From JBBQSN01 sp963825505 (lineage in GTDB: Bacteria; Actinomycetota; Actinomycetes; Actinomycetales; CAWJMD01), in the NCBI GenBank assembly GCA_963825505.1, contig CAWGTL010000012.1, positions 62,001 to 126,000 of the forward strand: a stretch of 64,000 bases of DNA, written 5' to 3'. Shown in pieces: positions 25,070-33,408 of this stretch (the first letter of the stretch is position 1; the number at the start of each line of letters is the position of its first letter). A model generated the notes under the pieces. The model made no database searches and was not told the DNA's origin. It was given only the letters and a program-made list of their open reading frames with translations. A program made the position numbers and the translations under genes.

Positions 25070-26569
25070 ATGACCGACATCGACCGCAGGACGTTGCTGC
25101 GAGCAGGAGCGGGAGCCGCGCTGGCCGGCCCGCTGGCGGGGTTCGCCGCCCGGGCGGCGTCCGGGGCGCCGCACCGCCCGCCCGGCCTGGCCGAGCTGGT
25201 GCCGAGGCCCGACCTGCGCGACGGCGAGGCGCGGCTGGCCCTGCCGCGCGGCTTCCACTACCGCTCGTTCCAGCCCACCGGCGAGGCGATGGCCGACGGC
25301 ACGCTCGTGCCCGCCCGCCACGACGGCATGGGCGCGTTCGGCCCGGCACGTGACCGGAATCGCTCGACGCTGGTGCGCAACCACGAGATCAACGGCTCCG
25401 GCACGGCGTTCTCCTCCTCGGCGCCGACCTACGACCCCGGCGCGCTGGGCGGCACCACCACGGCGCTGGTGACCGACGACGGCCGGGTGCGCGACTCGTG
25501 GGCGAGCCTGGCCGGTACCCAGATGAACTGCTCCGGCGGGCGGATGCCGTGGGGGTCGTGGGTCACCTGCGAGGAGACCGTCAACGGCGTCGACGTCTAC
25601 GACGACTTCACCCGTGGGACGCTGCCGCCGGAGACCTACGTGGTCAACGCGGGGCTGAGCAAGCCGCACGGGTTCCTGTTCGAGGTGCCGGCGCACGGCA
25701 CTGCGACGGCGGTCCCGGTGCGCAAGGCGGGTCGGTTCGCGCACGAGGCGCTCGCCTACGTCCCGCGCGACAAGCGGTTCTACCTCACCGAGGACGACTT
25801 CGGCTTCGCCAGCGGCTTCTACCGCTACACCCCGCCCTCGGACCCCGCGGTCTCGCGCCGGCTCGAGGACGGCGGCACGCTCGAGGCCCTCGCCGTCACC
25901 GGCACGCCGAACGCCCACCTCGAGGGCTCCTGGCCGGTCGGCACCCGGTTCCCGGTGTCGTGGGTGCCGGTGGAGGATCCCGACCCCGACCACCCGATGC
26001 AGGACGGCCACCCCACCGTCACCAGCGACGCGGCGATCCAGCACGTCGCCTCGCAGGGGTGGGCGCTCGGCTCGGCGTTCTTCGGCCGGCTCGAGGGGGC
26101 GTACCACCACGACGGCACGGTGTTCTTCACCGCCACCCAGGGCGGCGGCGCCGCCGAGGAGTGGGCACCCGGCGACCCGACGGTGCCGAGCGGGTTCGGC
26201 AACGGCCGCGGCCAGGTCTGGGCCTACCACGTGCGCGAGCAGGCGCTCGAGCTCGTCTACGAGTCGCCCTCGGCCGACGTCCTGGACTTCCCGGACAACA
26301 TCACGGCCAGCCCGCGCGGGACCCTCGTGGTCTGCGAGGACGGCTCGAACGGCAACTGGCTGCGCGGCCTGACCGTCGACGGCGAGCTGTTCGACATCGC
26401 CCGCAACCTGATCCCGGTGACCCGGTCGGACGGCTCGGTCGACGTGGGCGGCGACGAGTTCGCCGGCTCGACGTTCAGCCCGGACGGCTCGACCCTGTAC
26501 GTGAACGTCCAGTCCAGCCGCGGGCTCTCGTTCGCGATCTGGGGGCCGTGGCGCAAGCTCGGGGTCTGA
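25070..26569 (+). CDS. PhoX-family (DUF839) protein with Tat signal
   Basis: A 499-residue exported protein. The N-terminus DRRTLLRAGAGAALAGPLAG then FAARAASG is a twin-arginine signal, so export should use the TatABC system that includes the tatB above. The body matches PhoX/DUF839 beta-propellers (TLVRNHEI, GSWVTCEETVNG, KRFYLTEDDFGFASGFYRYT, GTLVVCEDGSNGNWLRGLT, FAGSTFSPDGSTLYVN), some of which are calcium/iron-dependent phosphatases. The metal-site Glu and Cys patches (CEE, CEDG) are present, but phosphatase activity remains an inference. The ATG at 25070 has GGAGG four bases upstream. Confidence 0.85.
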   Translation: MTDIDRRTLLRAGAGAALAGPLAGFAARAASGAPHRPPGLAELVPRPDLRDGEARLALPRGFHYRSFQPTGEAMADGTLVPARHDGMGAFGPARDRNRSTLVRNHEINGSGTAFSSSAPTYDPGALGGTTTALVTDDGRVRDSWASLAGTQMNCSGGRMPWGSWVTCEETVNGVDVYDDFTRGTLPPETYVVNAGLSKPHGFLFEVPAHGTATAVPVRKAGRFAHEALAYVPRDKRFYLTEDDFGFASGFYRYTPPSDPAVSRRLEDGGTLEALAVTGTPNAHLEGSWPVGTRFPVSWVPVEDPDPDHPMQDGHPTVTSDAAIQHVASQGWALGSAFFGRLEGAYHHDGTVFFTATQGGGAAEEWAPGDPTVPSGFGNGRGQVWAYHVREQALELVYESPSADVLDFPDNITASPRGTLVVCEDGSNGNWLRGLTVDGELFDIARNLIPVTRSDGSVDVGGDEFAGSTFSPDGSTLYVNVQSSRGLSFAIWGPWRKLGV

Positions 26570-26593
26570 TCCGCCCGCACGCGACCGACGAGG

Positions 26594-27160
26594 TCAGTCC
26601 TCGCCGTCGTCCTCGTCGTCGTCCTGGTCGAGCAGGCCCTCCTTCTTCGCCTCGGCGACGATGCTGCGGACGTTCTCGATCCGCCCGGCGTTCTCGTCGA
26701 GGTGCTTGCCGCGCAGCTCGAGGAACTTCAGGCCGAGCTGGTCGCGGACCTCCTGCGGGACCTCGGTGCGCGCCGGGTCGAGGATGGTCTGCTCCTCCTC
26801 GTTGATGTGGTGGTTCAGCGCGGTGGCGAGGTCCTCGACGGCGTCGGCGAACTTCTGGGTGTCGGTGCTCGCGCACTCCAGGACGGCCAGCAGCGCCTCG
26901 TTGCCCTCGGCGTGCTCGTGCTCGCCGTGCTCGGCCTCCTCCTCCTCGATCGCGTCCTTGCGCACCAGCGCGGGATAGATCTCGGCCTCCTCGGCCTCGC
27001 CGTGGGCGATCAGGACGTCGGCCAGCAGCTGCCGGGCGCGCTCGCGGTCGACCGTGGAGTCGCGCAGGTCGCGCAGCAGCGCCTCGAACAGGCGGTGGTC
27101 GTCCAGGATCAGCTCGACGACGTCTCCGGACTGGGGGCGGGGGATGGTGTCGGTGCTCAC
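26594..27160 (-). CDS. Hemerythrin-domain protein
   Basis: A 188-residue four-helix-bundle protein of the hemerythrin/HHE family, expected to bind a di-iron centre. Metal-ligand candidates are ILDDHRLFEALL, VLIAHGEAEEAEIYPALV, GEHEHAEGNEALL and NHHINEEEQTILDP. It ends in an acidic tail (QDDDEDDGED). Such proteins sense oxygen, NO or redox state or handle iron. GTG 27160 was chosen. It overlaps the GGCT-like gene by 4 bases, and its end faces phoX 24 bases away. Confidence 0.88.
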   Translation of the reverse strand: MSTDTIPRPQSGDVVELILDDHRLFEALLRDLRDSTVDRERARQLLADVLIAHGEAEEAEIYPALVRKDAIEEEEAEHGEHEHAEGNEALLAVLECASTDTQKFADAVEDLATALNHHINEEEQTILDPARTEVPQEVRDQLGLKFLELRGKHLDENAGRIENVRSIVAEAKKEGLLDQDDDEDDGED

Positions 27161-27828
27161 GGACCCCAGGGTGCACCCGGCGCAGGCTCCTCGCACGGCG
27201 TGAGGTGGTCGGCGAGGAACTGGTCGAGGTAGGCGTCCGCCGTCGCGTCGTCCCAGCCGTGCCCCTCGCGCAGCCCGGCCCGCAGGACCGCGCGGTACGT
27301 CGCGGACGGCGGGTTCGGCTCCAGCGAGCGGGCGCCGTCCGGCGCGGTGAGGGTCACGGCGGTGAGGCCGTCGAGGTCGGCCAGGCGCAGCACCGTCTCG
27401 TACCGGCCCGGACCGACGGCCACCGGGGCGTGGGGGACCAGGTCGCCGAGCTCGATCGCGAGGTCGACCTCGGCCGGGTCGCGGTGCATCTCCTGCACGA
27501 GCACGTCGACGAGCTGTCCCGTGGTGAGCAGGTGGGCGCGGGCGGCGACCCTGGTCGGTCCGTCGGCGGGGTCGGGGCCACCGGGGTCGTAGAACGCCAT
27601 CCCGCCTCCCCAGGTGCGCGACTCGCCGGCGAACCGGAGCCGTCCGGGCAGCAGCACCGCCGCCGTGCGGGCGGGAGGGCTCTGGTCGCGGGCGCCGGGC
27701 TGCACCCGCAGGGCACCGGGTGCGCGGCCGCCGCGCAGGTAGCAGGCCAGCCGCTCGGCGGACATGTTGGAGCCGTAGGCCACGTACCAGACCGGTTCGT
27801 CGCTGCCGCCGTCTCCGGCGCGGGTCAC
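27157..27828 (-). CDS. Gamma-glutamylcyclotransferase-like protein
   Basis: A 223-residue protein with the start PVWYVAYGSNMSAERLACYL, the hallmark YGSNM substrate loop of the gamma-glutamylcyclotransferase (GGCT) fold. WGGGMAFYDP and RAHLLTTGQLVDVLVQEMHR follow. Actinobacterial members are often mislabelled 'histone deacetylase'. The likely chemistry is release of 5-oxoproline or cyclisation of a gamma-glutamyl group, but the substrate is unknown. It starts at GTG 27828, overlaps the hypothetical gene upstream by 4 bases and hemerythrin downstream by 4, so the three genes form a tight operon. Confidence 0.75.
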   Translation of the reverse strand: MTRAGDGGSDEPVWYVAYGSNMSAERLACYLRGGRAPGALRVQPGARDQSPPARTAAVLLPGRLRFAGESRTWGGGMAFYDPGGPDPADGPTRVAARAHLLTTGQLVDVLVQEMHRDPAEVDLAIELGDLVPHAPVAVGPGRYETVLRLADLDGLTAVTLTAPDGARSLEPNPPSATYRAVLRAGLREGHGWDDATADAYLDQFLADHLTPCEEPAPGAPWGP

Positions 27829-28340
27829 CGTCGCGGTGCGCGACCGCGCAGGCGCGAGCGCATCCGGCGCCAGCCGCGGGGTCGCACCCGCTCGACGTCG
27901 ACCTCGACGACGCCGGAGCCGTCGTCGGTGACGAGCGCGGACGGCTGCTGCGGCACCAGCCGGAGCACGCGTGAGCCCTCGGCCCAGCGGTCGGCGACGT
28001 GGTCGGCGTCGGGCGCGTTCAGCCGGCCGCCCTTGAGCCGGAAGACCGCGGCCTCCCACGCCTCGGTGCGCGGCTCGAGGACCTCGACCCGGACGTCGAC
28101 GTCGACCAGGGCGGCGCCGGTGTCCTTGCTCGGCACCCGCACCAGGGCGGTCTCGCGACCGACCAGGGGGTCGGGCTGCTCCCCGCCGCCGACGACCACG
28201 AGGACGGCCTCGTCGTGCCACGCGTGCCAGAGCGCCTGGGCGTGCTGCGGGTGCGTGCCCGTGCCGGCCGGCAGCACCCAGACCAGGCCCGCCTTGGCCG
28301 CCGCGGCGGCGAGGTGGTCGGTGCTCGCTCCTGGACTCAC
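27825..28340 (-). CDS. Conserved hypothetical protein, first gene of a three-gene operon
   Basis: A 171-residue soluble protein starting VSPGASTDHLAAAAAKAGLV. WVLPAGTGTHPQHAQALWHA, WHDEAVLVVVGGGEQPDPLV and FRLKGGRLNAPDADHVADRW are the more ordered parts, loosely resembling split-barrel flavin-binding proteins, but no family can be assigned with confidence. The C-terminus is very basic. GTG 28340 is the start; overlap with the GGCT-like gene is 4 bases. The gap to the divergent sigma gene (28341-28427) should hold both promoters. Confidence 0.6.
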   Translation of the reverse strand: MSPGASTDHLAAAAAKAGLVWVLPAGTGTHPQHAQALWHAWHDEAVLVVVGGGEQPDPLVGRETALVRVPSKDTGAALVDVDVRVEVLEPRTEAWEAAVFRLKGGRLNAPDADHVADRWAEGSRVLRLVPQQPSALVTDDGSGVVEVDVERVRPRGWRRMRSRLRGRAPRR

Positions 28341-28427
28341 CGGGCCAGCCTGGCACGTGGACTCAACCTCCGGGGACCCTCGTGGCTCTGGAGGGGTGTG
28401 AGAGCAGCGACCGGGGAGCCGACCACC

Positions 28428-28994
28428 ATGGGGGTCGTGCCGCCGACCGCCGACCCGCCTCCCGGGGACGACCAGGCGGCGTTCGTGCGGGCGTGGTGGC
28501 CGCGGCTGCACCGGACGGCGTACCTGCTCACCGGCGACGTCCACGAGGCAGAGGACCTGGTGCAGCAGACGCTCGTCACCGTGGTCGCCCGCTGGTCGCG
28601 GGTGCTGCGCCACGACCACCCGGAGGCCTACGCCCGCACCGTCCTGGTGAACCTGGTGCGCAGCCGCTGGCGCCGCGCGAAGCGGTACGCCGAGCTGCTC
28701 GCCGGCCACCGCGGTGTGCCCGACGTCCCCGACCCGTCCGCGGGGCTCACCGTCACCGACGCGCTGTGGCGAGCGCTCGGCACCCTGCCGCCGCGCACCC
28801 GCGCCGTGCTGGTGCTGCGCTACTTCGAGGACCTGTCGGTGGCCGACACCGCCGCGGCGCTCGGCTGCAGCGAGGGCGCCGTCAAGAGCCAGGCCAGCCG
28901 CGGGCTGGCCACCCTGCGCGGGCGGCTCGACCGCGACGCGCTCACCCTGCACGACCCTCCCAGCACGAGCGAGACCGGAGCCGACCATGACTGA
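28428..28994 (+). CDS. SigE-family (SigM-like) ECF RNA polymerase sigma factor
   Basis: A 188-residue group-4 sigma factor distinct from SigE above. Region 2 reads FVRAWWPRLHRTAYLLTGDV, HEAEDLVQQTLVTVVARWSR and EAYARTVLVNLVRSRWRRAK; region 4 reads LPPRTRAVLVLRYFEDLSVA and GCSEGAVKSQASRGLATLRG. This type usually pairs with a membrane protein encoded next to it. ATG 28428 has GGGGAG nine bases upstream; GTG 28398 is an alternative. It overlaps the next gene by 8 bases. Confidence 0.88.
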   Translation: MGVVPPTADPPPGDDQAAFVRAWWPRLHRTAYLLTGDVHEAEDLVQQTLVTVVARWSRVLRHDHPEAYARTVLVNLVRSRWRRAKRYAELLAGHRGVPDVPDPSAGLTVTDALWRALGTLPPRTRAVLVLRYFEDLSVADTAAALGCSEGAVKSQASRGLATLRGRLDRDALTLHDPPSTSETGADHD

Positions 28995-30424
28995 CACCCT
29001 CGAGCGCGAGCTCCGCCGCACCCTCGCAGACCACGCCCGGGACGCCGTCGCGACCGGGCCCGACCCGTGGGACCGCGTGCAGCGGGCGGCGTGGTCCGCC
29101 GCCGCCGTCAGCGGACCGGGGCGCTCGCGGGATCGGTGGCGCTGGCGATCGCGCGTCGGCGGCGGGCTCGCCGTCGTGCGGCCGTGGGCCGGAGGGGAGC
29201 CCACGCAGCCCGCGACGGTCGAGACCAGCGGCTGGGGGCTCGACGACGGCGAGCCGCGCGGTGCGCTCGCCGGCGACGAGGAGCTGCGGGCCGGGGTCGA
29301 GCAGGTGCTCGCGGCGGCGGTGTCCGGGCCCTCCGGCACCGGCGCCGAGCTGGTCCCCGGCTCGCTGCGGCTGGTGTTCGCCGACGACCTCGCCGGCAGC
29401 CGCCTGGTCGTCGCCGTCGCCCGCACCGACGCGCCCGGAGCCGCCCGGGACGTCGGGAGCGTGCTCGTGGGGCCGGCGGGAGCGGCGGCCGACGGGCTGG
29501 CGCTGCGGAGCACGCCGCCCGTCCCCGTCGCAGGCACGGCGCCCGCCGTCGCGCAGGTCCTCGACGCCGACGACGGCCGGCGCCTGGTCGCCGTCGTCCC
29601 GCGTGGCGCGCGGATCTCGGTCTCGGACGCCGTGCAGGTCGATGCAGCGGGGACGCGGCTCGGGCGCGAGTGGCGAGAGGTCGAGGTCTCCGGCGACGGC
29701 GTGGTCGACACCGTGCTGGACGCCGAGCCCGGGTCGGGCCTCGCCGTCCTGCGGATCGACTCCGCCGCCGGGTACGCGGCGGACGGACCGGTCGCCGAGG
29801 TCGTGCTGCCGTGGCCCGGCCCGTTCACCGAGGCGCCGCTGGTGGCCGCGAAGGAGGTCGTGGCTCGCGGTCCGCACGAGTTCCGCGACGGGGTGGTGCC
29901 GCGACCCGTCGGCGACGACCCGGCGGCGCAGGACGTGTCGAGCGCGATGGAGGTGCTGGGGCGTCCGTCGGCCGACGACGTGCGTCTGCTGTACGCCTCC
30001 GCCGACGGCGCCGATGCCGGCCGCGGTGCGCAGGGGTGGTCCTCCGTGGTGGCGGTGCCCGCGGGCGACGGATCGGTCGTGGTCTGGCAGCACCACCTCG
30101 ACGACGGGGGCACGGTGCGCACGAGCACCGTCGGCGGCGCCCGCCGACGCCGACGGCGAGCGGGTGCTGCTGCGGATCCGCGTCGATCAGCAGACGGACC
30201 TCGTCGGCGTCTGGGACCCGGACGGCACGCTGGGCACGGTCCAGGTCGACGGCGCGGACCTGGTCATGCCCGAGGCCCTCGGGTTCCGCTGGTTCCCGGT
30301 CACCGCCGGAGCGGACGTCGTGGTGGACGGGGAGGCGGTGCCTGCCGCGGCCCCGGAACCGGCGACGTCGTGGCTCCTGCCCGGTGAGCAGCGGACGGGC
30401 CCGGAGCCGCTGTTCCGCGACTGA
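28987..30424 (+). CDS. Membrane-anchored anti-sigma-like protein with large outer domain (three frameshifts)
   Basis: Predicted partner of the preceding sigma factor. The cytoplasmic start (TDTLERELRRTLADHARDAV) leads into a region where the frame changes twice: reading the middle frame between about 29097 and 29151 yields RRRRQRTGALAGSVALAIA and then VGGGLAVVRPWAG, a clean basic-flanked membrane helix. A missing base near 29095 and an extra one near 29152 explain this. A third, +1, change at about 30131-30143 joins VRTSTVGG to ADADGERVLLRI, and the protein ends at 30424. The outer domain of about 420 residues has no recognised family. As given, the frame is broken. Confidence 0.7.
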
Positions 30425-30442
30425 CGTGGCACGCTCGGCGGC

Positions 30443-31393
30443 GTGACGAGCGCCGAGGTCGACGGCCCGAGCGGACCGCACGACCCGGCCCCGGACGCGC
30501 TGCACCGCGACGGCCCGGTCCTCACCGCGGTGCTGCTCGCCGTCGGGGTGCTCGGGGTGTCGCTGGCGGCGCCGATCGGAGCCGCCGCCGCTGCCCCTGC
30601 CCTCGCGATCGCGTTCTGGCGCAACGCCGGTGCGGCGGTGGTCGGTCTCGGGTACACCGCGCTGCGCCCGTCGGCGCGGGCCGAGCTGCGCGGCCCGGCC
30701 GGGCGCGCGGGGTGGCGGCCGAGCCTGGTGGCGGGTGCGTGGCTCGCGCTGCACTTCGCGTTCTGGATGCCGAGCCTGAAGCTCACGTCGGTGGCCGCCG
30801 CGACGGCGCTGGTCTGCTCCACGCCGGTCTGGGTGGTGGCGTGGGACCTCGTCCGGGGCCGGAAGGTGCCGCCCGCGGTGCTGGTGGGCGTCGGGCTCGC
30901 GATGGTCGGGGTCGTCGTCATCACCGGGGTCGACGCATCGGCGTCGCCCGAGGCGCTGCTCGGCGACCTGTTCGCGCTGCTCGGAGGCATGGCCGCTGCC
31001 GGTTACGTGCTGCAGGGGGCGAGAGCGCGAGAGCACCTGTCCACCAACGGGTACACGTTGATCGCCTACCTCACCTGCGCGGTCCTGGTCGGCGTGCTGT
31101 GCCTCGTCACCGGGACCGCGCTGGCCGGCTTCAGCGCCACCACGTGGGTCCAGCTCGCCGTGCTGACCGTGGCCGCGCAGCTGCTGGGCCACAGCGTCCT
31201 CAACCGCACCCTGCGCACCGCCGGCTCCACCACGGTGTCGCTGGCGATCCTGCTCGAGGTGCCGGGAGCCGCGCTGGTGGCGTGGGTCTGGCTGGGCGAG
31301 GCGCCGCCGCTGGCGCTGGTGCCCGGCGCGCTGCTCGTCCTGGCCGGGCTGGTGGTCGTGATCGTGCGCAACGTCACCCCCGGTCGGCGATGA
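30443..31393 (+). CDS. EamA/DMT-family transporter
   Basis: A 316-residue drug/metabolite transporter with about ten helices and an internal EamA duplication. WMPSLKLTSVAAATALVCST then PVWVVAWDLVRGRK and, in the second half, LNRTLRTAGSTTVSLAILLE then VPGAALVAWVWLGE, are the conserved helix-turn regions of each repeat. It exports or imports small metabolites; the substrate cannot be predicted. GTG 30443 follows the anti-sigma-like gene by 18 bases, and the malyl-CoA lyase starts 32 bases after its stop. Confidence 0.87.
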   Translation: MTSAEVDGPSGPHDPAPDALHRDGPVLTAVLLAVGVLGVSLAAPIGAAAAAPALAIAFWRNAGAAVVGLGYTALRPSARAELRGPAGRAGWRPSLVAGAWLALHFAFWMPSLKLTSVAAATALVCSTPVWVVAWDLVRGRKVPPAVLVGVGLAMVGVVVITGVDASASPEALLGDLFALLGGMAAAGYVLQGARAREHLSTNGYTLIAYLTCAVLVGVLCLVTGTALAGFSATTWVQLAVLTVAAQLLGHSVLNRTLRTAGSTTVSLAILLEVPGAALVAWVWLGEAPPLALVPGALLVLAGLVVVIVRNVTPGRR

Positions 31394-31425
31394 CGGGTTC
31401 GCGCCCCCGCCGTAGGTTCGTCGGC

Positions 31426-32382
31426 ATGAGCGATCTTCGTCCCCGCCGGTCGAACCTGGCTGTCCCGGGCTCCAGCCAGAAGATGATCGACAAGGCCCGT
31501 GGGCTACCGGTCGACCAGGTGTTCCTCGACCTCGAGGACGCGTGCGCGCCGCTGGCCAAGCCCGACGCGCGGAAGACGATCGTCGCCTCGCTCAACGAGG
31601 GCGGCTTCGACGGCAAGGTGCGCACCGTCCGCGTCAACGACTGGACGACGCAGTGGACGTACACCGACGTCGTCGAGGTGGTCGAGGGCGCCGGCGCGAA
31701 CCTGGACTGCCTGATGCTGCCGAAGGTGCAGAGCGCCGAGCAGGTCGTCGCGCTCGACCTGCTGCTCACCCAGATCGAGAAGTCGAACGGCCTGGAGGTC
31801 GGGCGGATCGGCATCGAGGCGCAGATCGAGAACGCCGCCGGCCTGATCGCCGTCGACGCCATCGCCAAGGCGAGCCCCCGCGTCGAGACCATCATCTTCG
31901 GGCCGGCCGACTTCATGGCCTCGATCAACATGAAGTCGCTCGTGGTGGGAGAGCAGCCGCCCGGCTACGACGTCGGGGACGCCTACCACCACATCCTGAT
32001 GTCGATCCTGATGGCGGCGCGGGCCAACGACAAGCAGGCGATCGACGGCCCGTACCTCGCGATCAAGGACGTCGAGGGCTTCGCCAGGGTCGCCGGACGT
32101 TCGGCCGCACTGGGGTTCGACGGCAAGTGGGTGCTGCACCCGGGTCAGATCGAGGCCGCGAACGAGGCGTACAGCCCCCGGCAGGAGGACTACGACCACG
32201 CCGAGAACATCCTCGACGCGTACGACTGGTTCACCTCGGAGGCCGGTGGCGCCCGCGGTGCCGCGATGCTCGGCGACGAGATGATCGACGAGGCCTCGCG
32301 GAAGATGGCGCTGGTGATCGCCGGCAAGGGCCGCGCCGCCGGGATGGACCGCACCGACCGGTGGAGCCCGCCCGAGCAGTGA
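31426..32382 (+). CDS. HpcH/HpaI-family CoA ester lyase (malyl-/methylmalyl-CoA lyase type)
   Basis: A 318-residue CitE-like TIM-barrel enzyme. RPRRSNLAVPGSSQKMIDKA, QVFLDLEDACAPLAKPDARK, RVNDWTTQWTYTDVVEVVEG, IGIEAQIENAAGLIAVDAIA (metal-ligand Glu) and IFGPADFMASINMKSL match the malyl-CoA/beta-methylmalyl-CoA lyase of the actinobacterial ethylmalonyl-CoA pathway, as recalled from Streptomyces. That enzyme splits methylmalyl-CoA to glyoxylate plus propionyl-CoA. The acyl-CoA dehydrogenase at 33409 resembles another step of the same pathway. ATG 31426 is the start. The other pathway genes (crotonyl-CoA carboxylase, mutase, hydratase) are not in the window. Confidence 0.85.
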   Translation: MSDLRPRRSNLAVPGSSQKMIDKARGLPVDQVFLDLEDACAPLAKPDARKTIVASLNEGGFDGKVRTVRVNDWTTQWTYTDVVEVVEGAGANLDCLMLPKVQSAEQVVALDLLLTQIEKSNGLEVGRIGIEAQIENAAGLIAVDAIAKASPRVETIIFGPADFMASINMKSLVVGEQPPGYDVGDAYHHILMSILMAARANDKQAIDGPYLAIKDVEGFARVAGRSAALGFDGKWVLHPGQIEAANEAYSPRQEDYDHAENILDAYDWFTSEAGGARGAAMLGDEMIDEASRKMALVIAGKGRAAGMDRTDRWSPPEQ

Positions 32383-32459
32383 CGCCGAGCACTGAACCGT
32401 GACCGAGGTGTGACCCGCCTCGCTGAAACCTTTGCGTGCCGGGAGGGGTCTACCAGGGT

Positions 32460-33326
32460 GTGAGGACCCACCCGCTGACCCTTCCCGCCGTGCTCGTGCT
32501 CACCGCCGCCCTCGCGTCCGGCTGCGGCGCGCCGTCCGGCGGCCCCGGGACGACCGCGCAGCCGCCGGCCTCGTCCGGCTCGTCGTCCACGGGCACCACG
32601 ACGCCGCCTGCGACGAGCGAGCCGCCGACCACGGCGCCGCCGACGACGAGCGTGCCGCCCACCTCGCAACCGCCGACGACGACCGCGCCGCCCACCTCGG
32701 AACCGCCCACCAGCGCGCCGCCGACGACGGCGACGTTGCGGCCGGGCGACTCGGGGCCCGAGGTGCTCGCGCTGCAGCAGCGGCTCACCGAGCTCGGCTA
32801 CTGGCTCGGCGAGCCGGACGGCACCTACGGCGGTCTCACCACCCAGGCCGTGCTGGCGCTGCAGGGCGTGGCCGGCATCGACCGCGACGGCCGCACCGGC
32901 GCGCAGACCCGCGCCGCCCTGGACGCCGGCACCCGGTACCAGCCCACCTCCACCAGCGGCGCCGTCACCGAGATCGACCGTGACGAGGGGGTGATCGCCT
33001 TCGTCCGCGACGGCGCCGTCACGCTGGTGCTGCACACCTCGACGGGTACGTTCGAGACGTACTGGTCGGGCGGGAGGCAGCTCGAGGCGGACACGCCCGC
33101 GGGCAGCTACGCGGTGAGCTGGTCCTACGACGGCTGGCGCGAGGGCGACCTCGGCCGCCTCTACCGACCGCGCTACTTCCACCCGGACGGCATCGCCGTC
33201 CACGGCTACACCAGCGTGCCGGCGTTCCCCGCCTCGCACGGCTGCGCCCGCGTCACGCTGCCGGCGATGGACCTGATCTGGTCGCAGGACCTGATGCCGA
33301 GGGGATCAGCCGTCGTCGTGATCTGA
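32460..33326 (+). CDS. Lipoprotein L,D-transpeptidase with peptidoglycan-binding domain
   Basis: A 288-residue exported protein. VLVLTAALASGCG is a signal with a probable lipobox Cys. A Pro/Thr/Ser-rich linker made of PPT-type repeats (about residues 40-90) spaces it from the membrane. A PG_binding_1 domain (GDSGPEVLALQQRLTELGYW, then LGEPDGTYG) and a YkuD domain follow, with the catalytic motif HGYTSVPAFPASHGCARV (His and Cys). It would make 3-3 peptidoglycan cross-links or attach proteins. GTG 32460 has GGGAGGGG upstream. It sits between two CoA-metabolism genes, an odd place. Confidence 0.87.
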   Translation: MRTHPLTLPAVLVLTAALASGCGAPSGGPGTTAQPPASSGSSSTGTTTPPATSEPPTTAPPTTSVPPTSQPPTTTAPPTSEPPTSAPPTTATLRPGDSGPEVLALQQRLTELGYWLGEPDGTYGGLTTQAVLALQGVAGIDRDGRTGAQTRAALDAGTRYQPTSTSGAVTEIDRDEGVIAFVRDGAVTLVLHTSTGTFETYWSGGRQLEADTPAGSYAVSWSYDGWREGDLGRLYRPRYFHPDGIAVHGYTSVPAFPASHGCARVTLPAMDLIWSQDLMPRGSAVVVI

Positions 33327-33408
33327 GCCACGTCGCCAGCGGGCGGGTGGGCAGGCTCACAGCCCTTCGACCTCCCACCTGCGCGGGGCCGTGGACATAC
33401 TGCGGGGC

